A DNA stretch of 12,232 nt from Gardnerella kenyensis. GTDB lineage: Bacteria > Actinomycetota > Actinomycetes > Actinomycetales > Bifidobacteriaceae. Position numbers and translations under genes: made by a program. Position 1 is the first letter of the stretch, and the number at the start of each line of letters is the position of its first letter. Of this stretch, positions 7,101-12,232 are shown in pieces. The notes under the pieces are model-generated. The model had not been told where the DNA came from, did no database searches, and was given only the letters and a program-made list of their open reading frames with translations. The stretch is from positions 497,967 through 510,198 of the forward strand of contig NQOH01000001.1 in assembly GCA_003585735.1 (NCBI GenBank), given 5' to 3'.

Positions 7101-8218
7101 CGCTTTTCGTTATTAAGCATGATTTCAGGAGCGCCGAGCTCAATAAGTCGCTTCAAACGGTTGTTACGGTTGATTACGCGACGGTACAAATCGTTCAAAT
7201 CGGAAGTTGCGAAACGACCACCATCGAGCTGAACCATTGGTCGCAAATCTGGTGGGATTACTGGAATTACGTCCAAAACCATAGCTTCTGGCTTGTTTCC
7301 AGTAGTCAAGAATGCGTTTACAACTTTCAGTCGCTTCAAAGCGCGAGCTTTGCGCTGACCGGTTCCGTTGTCGATTTCTGCGCGAAGCTCTTCTGCGGCA
7401 GACTTCAAATCGAAGTCCTGCAAACGCTTCTTAATAGCTTCAGCACCCATGCAGCCTTCGAAGTAGTCGCCGTAGCGATCTTCCATCTCGCGCCACAAGT
7501 CAACGTCGCCTTCCATGTCTCCTGCACGCAAGCCCTTGAAGCGGTCAAACACGGCGTTCAAACGCTGAATTTGCTCGTCGTAGCGAGTGCGAATAGCAGA
7601 CATTTCGCGTTCTGCACTAGCGCGCAACTTAGATTTTGCAGCACCTTTGCCTTCGCCAGATTCTTCCAGCTCGTGCAAGTCTTCTTCAACTTTCTTTGCG
7701 CGCGCTTCGATTTCGTTATCGCGGCGCTTGCGAAGATTGCCGATTTCGGTATCGAATTCGTCTTGCAAATCTGGAAGATCTTGGTGACGCTGATCTTCGT
7801 CGACTTTCGTAACCATGTAGGCTGCGAAGTAGATTACTTTTTCAAGATCTTTAGGTGCAATGTCGAGCAAGTAGCCCAAACGGCTTGGCACACCTTTGAA
7901 GAACCAAATGTGTGTTACCGGAGCTGCAAGCTCAATATGACCCATGCGTTCGCGGCGAACGCGGCTGCGCGTAACTTCTACGCCGCATCGCTCGCACACG
8001 ATTCCCTTAAAGCGCACGCGCTTATACTTGCCGCATGCGCACTCCCAGTCGCGAGTTGGACCGAAGATCTGCTCACCGAACAGACCGTCCTTCTCTGGCT
8101 TCAGGGTACGGTAATTAATGGTTTCTGGCTTCTTTACTTCGCCGTGGCTCCAGCTACGGATATCTTCGGCGGTTGCCAGTCCAATCCTCAATTTGTCAAA
8201 TGCGTTGACGTCCAGCAC
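4199..8218 (-). CDS. rpoC: DNA-directed RNA polymerase subunit beta'
   Basis: This 1339-residue protein is the beta' subunit of core RNA polymerase. The N-terminal zinc site is C60/C62/C75/C78. The absolutely conserved catalytic motif NADFDGDQMAVH is at 534-545, with the magnesium-binding aspartates D536, D538 and D540. The bridge helix region falls at about 853-890, the second zinc site is C895/C974/C981/C984 and the trigger-loop segment GEPGTQLTLRSFHSGG is at 1010-1025. A charged coiled-coil insertion at about 155-230 and an acidic, Asp/Gly-rich tail after about 1295 fit the actinobacterial form. The start is GTG at 8218, with AGGA 8 nt upstream. It follows rpoB by 130 nt with no U-tract terminator between, so the two are co-transcribed, and it ends at a strong terminator. 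Length is normal; no intein or break is seen. Confidence 0.99.
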   Translation of the reverse strand: MLDVNAFDKLRIGLATAEDIRSWSHGEVKKPETINYRTLKPEKDGLFGEQIFGPTRDWECACGKYKRVRFKGIVCERCGVEVTRSRVRRERMGHIELAAPVTHIWFFKGVPSRLGYLLDIAPKDLEKVIYFAAYMVTKVDEDQRHQDLPDLQDEFDTEIGNLRKRRDNEIEARAKKVEEDLHELEESGEGKGAAKSKLRASAEREMSAIRTRYDEQIQRLNAVFDRFKGLRAGDMEGDVDLWREMEDRYGDYFEGCMGAEAIKKRLQDFDLKSAAEELRAEIDNGTGQRKARALKRLKVVNAFLTTGNKPEAMVLDVIPVIPPDLRPMVQLDGGRFATSDLNDLYRRVINRNNRLKRLIELGAPEIMLNNEKRMLQEAVDSLFDNGRRGRPVTGASNRPLKSLSDMLKGKQGRFRQNLLGKRVDYSGRSVIVVGPSLRMHQCGLPKPMALELFKPFVIKRLVDQGFAQNMKSAKRLVDRGDSEVWGVLEEVISEHPVLLNRAPTLHRLGIQAFEPILVEGKAIHLPPLACAAFNADFDGDQMAVHLPLSAEAQAEARTLMMASDNILKPADGHTVTMPSQDMILGLYYLSTVIDGAKGQGRVFSSLAEAEMALDKHEIDMQAKVLIRVPADFVLPKNWEPSEIKVVDPEPGSPDVVREERFKDGTVLFATSCGRILFNGTLPVDYPFVNEQVPKGVLSKIVDEIATRYSTAQVAATLDALKDLGFTRAPWSGVTMAFSDIVLPPNREQIAQDYEDQAAKINSQYDMGLLTDEERRQELINLWTECTDKVADAMRENFHDDNNVNIMVQSGARGNWMQIRQIAGMRGLVANPKGEIIPRPVKSNYRDGLSVLEYFISQHGARKGLADTALRTAESGYLTRRLVDVSQEVIVREEDCGTKRGLMMKIADRDENGNLTLVKAADGGPYSRLLAADVVDPADGTTVLAKCGDALSMDVLRDLVAHGVEEVKARSVLTCESKRGVCAKCYGWSLATSQLVDVGEAVGIVAAQSIGEPGTQLTLRSFHSGGVASASDITQGLPRVTELFEARTPKGEAPIAEFPGVVKVEDTDHGRQVTLTPDDTTVEPIVYPVTRRAPMLVKDGDHVEVGTQLIEGSVDPKKILRILGPRAAQVNIVEEVHNVYRSQGVDIHDKHIEVIVHQMLRRITVIDSGDTDLLPGELVDQAKFREANLAAVKNGGKPAAGRPELMGITKASLATDSWLSAASFQETTRVLTEAALSQKEDDLKGLKENVIIGKLIPAGTGLARYRNANVEPDPQVRDSIYPNFGLGGADGTPSNFGESDMGDVDFSNIDFGDMKLGDDFNPDDFLDDQGGQGDYGDETE

Positions 8219-8277
8219 TCTTATCGTCCTGTCTCATGAAATTGTTTTCTAATGTTTCTTAATTTCTTAAAGTGTGT

Positions 8278-8349
8278 TCGTTACCGATTCAGTTACTTAG
8301 TCAGTTACTTAATCAGTTACTTAATCAGTTACTGAATCGGTTACAGAAT
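8278..8349. repeat. 12-bp tandem repeat array in the rpoB-rpoC spacer
   Basis: Consecutive 12-bp units occupy 8290-8301, 8302-8313, 8314-8325, 8326-8337 and 8338-8349, with consensus cagttacttaat; the two central units are identical and the outer ones diverge. A more degenerate sixth unit precedes them at 8278-8289. The array abuts the rpoB stop codon. Its ends contain perfect 11-bp inverted arms (8283-8293 and 8331-8341) with a 37-nt loop made of repeats. The remaining spacer, 8219-8277, is AT-rich and carries only the rpoC ribosome binding site. Confidence 0.93.
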
Positions 8350-11300
8350 CACTGGTATTCAGGTTCAACAGCAATCTGGTCTTCCTTGGCGGACGAATCT
8401 GGTCGAGCGCCAATATTGAAGCCAAGATCGTCGGAAGATGAAACTGGGTCGTCCTCTTCATCCTTCATGTCGATTGCAACGCCTTCAGCGTTCAGCACCT
8501 CAACATTAAGGGAAAGCGACTGCATTTCCTTAAGCAACACCTTGAAGGATTCAGGAATGCCAGCTGGTGGAAGGTTATCGCCCTTGACGATAGCACCGTA
8601 CACGCGCACGCGGCCGTCGACGTCATCAGACTTCGTGGTCATCATTTCGTGCAATGTGTAAGCAGCGCCGTAAGCCTCGAGCGCCCACACTTCCATTTCG
8701 CCGAAGCGCTGGCCGCCGAACTGAGCCTTACCACCCAACGGCTGCTGGGTAATCATGGAGTAAGGACCAGTGGAACGTGCGTGAATCTTATCATCAACCA
8801 AGTGATGCAGCTTCAAAATGTACATGTAGCCAACGGAAATTGGCTTCGGGAATGGCTCGCCAGTGCGGCCATCGAACAAAGTTGCCTTACCATCTGGGCC
8901 AACAAGCTTGTCGCCGTCGCGATTTGCGAGGGTTGTAGAAAGCAAGCCCTTCAAAGTTTCTGGGCGAACGCCGTCGAATACTGGAGTTGCAACTGGAGTG
9001 CATGGATCGCCATGCTCAGCGCCCTGCGGCACGCACTTCTTCCAAGCTGCTTCCAAATCTGGATCCAAGTTAATATCCCAGCCAGCGTGAGCAATCCAAC
9101 CCAAGTGAAGCTCGAGCACCTGGCCCAAGTTCATTCGAGAAGGCACGCCCAACGGGTTAAGCATAATGTCAACTGGAGTACCATCAGCCAAGAATGGCAT
9201 ATCTTCTTCTGGCAAAATGCGGGAAATAACACCCTTGTTGCCGTGGCGGCCGGAAAGCTTATCGCCTTGCGTAATCTTACGATGCTGAGCGATGTAGACG
9301 CGGATCATTTGGTTCACGCCGTTTGGAAGCTCGTCACCGTCGTCTTCAGCGTCTTCGCGAGTGATTTCCTTAACTGCAATCACAGTACCGGTTTCGCCGT
9401 GTGGCACGCGCAAAGAAGTATCGCGCACTTCGCGGCTCTTTTCGCCGAAGATTGCACGAAGCAAACGCTCTTCTGGAGTAAGCTCGGTTTCGCCCTTAGG
9501 AGTTACCTTACCAACCAAAATGTCGCCGGCTTCAACTTCAGCACCGATGCGAATAATGCCGCGCTCGTCAAGATTTGCAATCGCATCTTCGCCAACGTTC
9601 GGCAAATCGCGAGTAATCTCTTCGGAACCAAGCTTAGTTTCGCGAGCGTCGATTTCGTATTCTTCAATATGAATGGAAGAAAGCGTATCGTCTTGCACAA
9701 GACGCTGGGAAATAATCACAGCATCCTCGTAGTTGTAACCATTCCAAGGCATGAATGCAACGAGCAAATTCTTACCCAATGCAAGTTCGCCCTTTTCGGT
9801 TGCAGGACCGTCTGCCAAAACAGTACCAGCTTCAACGCGCTCACCGTCTTTAATAAGCGGCACTTGGTTGTAGCAAGTAGTTTGGTTAGAACGCTGGAAC
9901 TTGGAAAGCTTATAGCTTGACTGCGTTCCGTCGTCGTTCATAACGCGAATAATATCTGCAGAAACGTAGGTTACTACGCCCGGCTTTTCTGCCAAGATTA
10001 CGTCTCCAGAATCAACTGCTGCACGCCATTCGGAGCCGGTACCAACAAGTGGTCGCTCGGACTTAATAAGCGGCACAGCCTGACGCTGCATGTTCGTACC
10101 CATCAATGCACGGTGGCCTTCGTCGTGCTCCAAGAATGGAATCAAGGAAGCGCCGAGGGAAACCATCTGGCGTGGGGAAACGTCCATGTAATCAACAGTG
10201 CTTACAGGCACATCGACTGCTTCTTCTTCGTCCACGCGAGCAAGTGCTTGAGTGCCAACGAAGTTGCCGTTTTCATCGAGTTCCTGGTTTGCCTGAGCAA
10301 TAACGTGCTCGGCTTCGCGGTCTGCAGTCATGTATTCAACTTCGTTAGTTACGTGACCGTTAATAACCTTGCGGTATGGGGTTTCAATGAAGCCGAATGG
10401 GTTGATTCGTCCGAAGGTTGCCAAAGAACCGATAAGACCGATGTTTGGACCTTCTGGGGATTCGATTGGGCACATACGTCCGAAGTGGGATGGGTGCACG
10501 TCTCGAACTTCCATGGAAGCGCGATCGCGAGAAAGACCACCAGGGCCGAGTGCGGAAAGACGACGCTTGTTCGTAACGCCTGCCAATGGATTGTTTTGAT
10601 CCATAAACTGGCTGAGCTGGGAAGTTCCGAAGAATTCCTTAATAGTTGCGTTTACTGGGCGAATGTTGATTAAGGATTGCGGAGTAATTGCTTCTGCATC
10701 CTGAGTTGTCATACGTTCGCGCACAACGCGCTCCATGCGGCTTAAGCCAGTACGAAGCTGATTTTGCACAAGCTCACCAACCTGACGAATACGACGGTTG
10801 CCGAAATGATCAATATCGTCAACGTCAACGCGCAACTGCACGTCTTGACCGTCGCGCTTACCTGGGAAGGTTTTTTCGCCTGCGTGTAAGGTTACCAAGT
10901 ACTTGATAGTGGCGATAATATCTTCACGGTTCAAGCTGCGATCGCCGTAGTCAGCTTCGAGGCCAAGCTTGCGGTTGATCTTGTAGCGGCCGACTCGCGC
11001 CAAATCGTAACGCTTTGTGTTGAAGTAGAAGGAGTCGAGAAGATTGCGGCCAGCTTCTGGAGTTGCAGTGTCGGCTGGGCGAATCTTACGATACAAGTCG
11101 GTAAGTGCATCGTCTTGCGTATCGATAGGCTCTTTTGCGAGCGCATCCAAAACAAGTGGATATCCTTGGAAAGCTTCGGCAATTTCGTCTTTCGTCATGC
11201 CAATAGCCATAAGGAATACGATTGCGGACTGCTTGCGCTTGCGGTCAACGCGAACGCCTAAAACGTCGCGCTTGTCGATCTCAAATTCCAACCATGCGCC

Positions 11301-11915
11301 GCGGCTTGGGATAATCTTCGCACCGAAAACATCCTTGTCGGAAGTGCGATCTTGCGTACGGTCGAAGTACACGCCTGGGGAACGCACAAGCTGAGAAACG
11401 ATTACTCGCTCGGTGCCACCAATAATGAAGGTGCCGTGAGGAGTTTGGAGTGGGAAATCACCCATGAAAACGGTCTGGCTCTTAATTTCGCCAGTTTCGC
11501 CATTTTCAAACTCAGCGTTCACATAAAGTGGAGCGGAATAGGTGTAATCCTTTTCCTTGCACTCAAGCACAGTGTGGCGTGGTTCTTCAAAGTATGGGTC
11601 GGAGAATGTGAGGCTCATCGTCTCAGCAAAGTTCTCAATTGGGGAAATCTCCTGGAAGACTTCGTCAAGACCGGAAACATGAGGCACGGTGTGAGTTCCG
11701 TTTGCCTCGTCTTCGGCGACGCGCTTCTTCCAGCGCTCAGAGCCGATCAACCAATCAAAGCTGTCGGTTTGTACGCCGAGGAGGTATGGCACATCAATAG
11801 GCTCACAAATGGAGCCAAAATTCACACGATCTGACGCTTTGTGCAGTTTAATATCATGCTCGTCAGCACGTGCGATGACTTTCGTGGTGCTCGTCATAGC
11901 TTGTTCAGCAGCCAA
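8349..11915 (-). CDS. rpoB: DNA-directed RNA polymerase subunit beta
   Basis: This is the beta subunit of core RNA polymerase, 1188 residues from the chosen start. The rifampicin region, from FGTSQLSQFMDQNNPL to RRLSALGPGG, is at about 429-460; GYNYEDAVI is at 726-734; the active-site segment KLSGRHGNKG is at 886-895; and the C-terminal clamp region with LHHLVDDKIHARSTGPYS and GGQRFGEMEVWALEAYGA is intact. The start is taken as TTG at 11915 because AAAGGAA lies 6 nt upstream; a GTG at 11933 has no ribosome binding site, and an in-frame ATG at 11897 lacks one too. Residue 449 is Asn where E. coli has His526, and residue 445 is Ala where E. coli has Ser522. It is the first gene of the rpoBC operon. 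C-terminal residues are acidic and Ser-rich, as in related actinobacteria. Confidence 0.98.
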   Translation of the reverse strand: MAAEQAMTSTTKVIARADEHDIKLHKASDRVNFGSICEPIDVPYLLGVQTDSFDWLIGSERWKKRVAEDEANGTHTVPHVSGLDEVFQEISPIENFAETMSLTFSDPYFEEPRHTVLECKEKDYTYSAPLYVNAEFENGETGEIKSQTVFMGDFPLQTPHGTFIIGGTERVIVSQLVRSPGVYFDRTQDRTSDKDVFGAKIIPSRGAWLEFEIDKRDVLGVRVDRKRKQSAIVFLMAIGMTKDEIAEAFQGYPLVLDALAKEPIDTQDDALTDLYRKIRPADTATPEAGRNLLDSFYFNTKRYDLARVGRYKINRKLGLEADYGDRSLNREDIIATIKYLVTLHAGEKTFPGKRDGQDVQLRVDVDDIDHFGNRRIRQVGELVQNQLRTGLSRMERVVRERMTTQDAEAITPQSLINIRPVNATIKEFFGTSQLSQFMDQNNPLAGVTNKRRLSALGPGGLSRDRASMEVRDVHPSHFGRMCPIESPEGPNIGLIGSLATFGRINPFGFIETPYRKVINGHVTNEVEYMTADREAEHVIAQANQELDENGNFVGTQALARVDEEEAVDVPVSTVDYMDVSPRQMVSLGASLIPFLEHDEGHRALMGTNMQRQAVPLIKSERPLVGTGSEWRAAVDSGDVILAEKPGVVTYVSADIIRVMNDDGTQSSYKLSKFQRSNQTTCYNQVPLIKDGERVEAGTVLADGPATEKGELALGKNLLVAFMPWNGYNYEDAVIISQRLVQDDTLSSIHIEEYEIDARETKLGSEEITRDLPNVGEDAIANLDERGIIRIGAEVEAGDILVGKVTPKGETELTPEERLLRAIFGEKSREVRDTSLRVPHGETGTVIAVKEITREDAEDDGDELPNGVNQMIRVYIAQHRKITQGDKLSGRHGNKGVISRILPEEDMPFLADGTPVDIMLNPLGVPSRMNLGQVLELHLGWIAHAGWDINLDPDLEAAWKKCVPQGAEHGDPCTPVATPVFDGVRPETLKGLLSTTLANRDGDKLVGPDGKATLFDGRTGEPFPKPISVGYMYILKLHHLVDDKIHARSTGPYSMITQQPLGGKAQFGGQRFGEMEVWALEAYGAAYTLHEMMTTKSDDVDGRVRVYGAIVKGDNLPPAGIPESFKVLLKEMQSLSLNVEVLNAEGVAIDMKDEEDDPVSSSDDLGFNIGARPDSSAKEDQIAVEPEYQ

Positions 11916-11933
11916 TGGACGTTCCTTTATCAC

Positions 11934-12232
11934 TCGCTAGTTAATATCAATATTTGAGAACTAAAGAAAATCGCGGCAAATTAAGTGCTTATTTAAGCAT
12001 ATTGTGATTCGCGGGCGCCTTCTTCGGTTCCATGAGCATGCCCGCTATATGACACACCTTACACAGTCTGTCCACTCTACCAAAAACTCCGGACTTTTAG
12101 CCGCTATCACCACGCCAATAAAAACCGACAACAAAAGCCGGAAAAGTTGCGCGCGTTTGGAGCGATACGCAACCCCAAACTCTCCAAACGCGAGAAAACT
12201 ACCCCACATTTGGAGCGCCACACAACCCCAAA
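11934..12232 (-). promoter_or_regulatory. rpoB upstream region with candidate promoter
   Basis: No gene is seen in these 299 bp. On the minus strand, TGGACA at 12069-12074 and CATATA at 12046-12051 are 17 nt apart, with TG two positions before the -10. This would give a leader of roughly 120 nt before the TTG start. The -10 match is weak, so another promoter is possible. The leader contains a near-palindrome tgcttatttaagca at about 11987-12000. The far end of the region is a repeat cluster. Confidence 0.3.
12152..12232. repeat. Direct and inverted repeat cluster at window edge
   Basis: Two 24-bp direct copies, at 12156-12179 and 12209-12232, match at 21 of 24 positions, and each begins TTTGG and ends CCAAA. 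The first copy also overlaps a perfect 11-bp inverted repeat with arms at 12152-12162 and 12182-12192. The second copy runs to the last base of the window, so the cluster may continue beyond it. It could be an intergenic repeat family or a set of regulator sites upstream of rpoB. Confidence 0.8.

Noticed and set aside
8278..8349. Possible CRISPR array
   Set aside because: Units are 12 bp, head to tail and without unique spacers, so this is a simple tandem repeat.
8272..8661. A plus-strand frame with a repeating QLLN motif at its start
   Set aside because: The repeat is only the translation of the 12-bp DNA array, and the remainder is the antisense of the rpoB 3' end.
4199..11915. Inteins or insertions in rpoB or rpoC
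   Set aside because: Both proteins read through all conserved blocks at normal length; the only insertion, near the RpoC N-terminus, is usual in actinobacteria.
12011..12045. Hairpin with 6-bp gcgggc/gcccgc arms upstream of rpoB, considered as an attenuator
   Set aside because: The loop is about 23 nt, there is no U run, and the arm at 12040-12045 falls at the candidate transcription start, so much of the stem may not be transcribed.

Overview
The window looks like a chromosomal segment from a member of the Bifidobacteriaceae, most likely Gardnerella or a close relative. The basis is the actinobacterial form of RpoB and RpoC (including the coiled-coil insertion near the RpoC N-terminus and an acidic RpoC tail), a mevalonate pathway in an actinobacterium, and a base composition lower in G+C than typical Bifidobacterium. 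The genus is an inference. All five supported genes lie on the minus strand, so transcription runs from right to left.

Layout, in transcription order. Bases 12232 to about 11916 hold no gene: a repeat cluster at the window edge, a candidate promoter and a leader of roughly 120 nt. They are followed by rpoB (probable TTG start at 11915) and rpoC (GTG start at 8218), the beta and beta' subunits of RNA polymerase. The 130-nt rpoB-rpoC spacer contains a 12-bp tandem repeat array held between 11-bp inverted arms. A strong hairpin terminator at about 4144-4184 closes the operon. A 288-bp spacer with a near-perfect 36-bp direct duplication, readable as tandem promoters, then leads into a two-gene isoprenoid operon: mvaD (diphosphomevalonate decarboxylase), overlapping by ATGA a gene of 784 codons. 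That gene encodes a fusion of phosphomevalonate kinase with type 2 isopentenyl-diphosphate isomerase. A 140-bp spacer separates this from rpmB (ribosomal protein L28, zinc-ribbon form), which ends in its own terminator at the left edge.

How the genes work together: rpoB and rpoC build the core RNA polymerase. The mvaD and fusion genes cover the last three steps of the lower mevalonate pathway (phosphomevalonate to diphosphomevalonate to IPP to DMAPP) in two polypeptides. The fused enzymes catalyse non-adjacent steps, and the step between them is done by the translationally coupled MvaD. Mevalonate kinase and the upper pathway are not in the window.

No mobile element, CRISPR array, tRNA or rRNA was seen. 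The items most worth a second look are the kinase-isomerase fusion, an asparagine in RpoB at the position of E. coli His526 (a rifampicin-resistance position), the 12-bp repeat array between rpoB and rpoC, in-frame 12-nt repeats inside the kinase domain, and the duplicated promoter-like block before mvaD.
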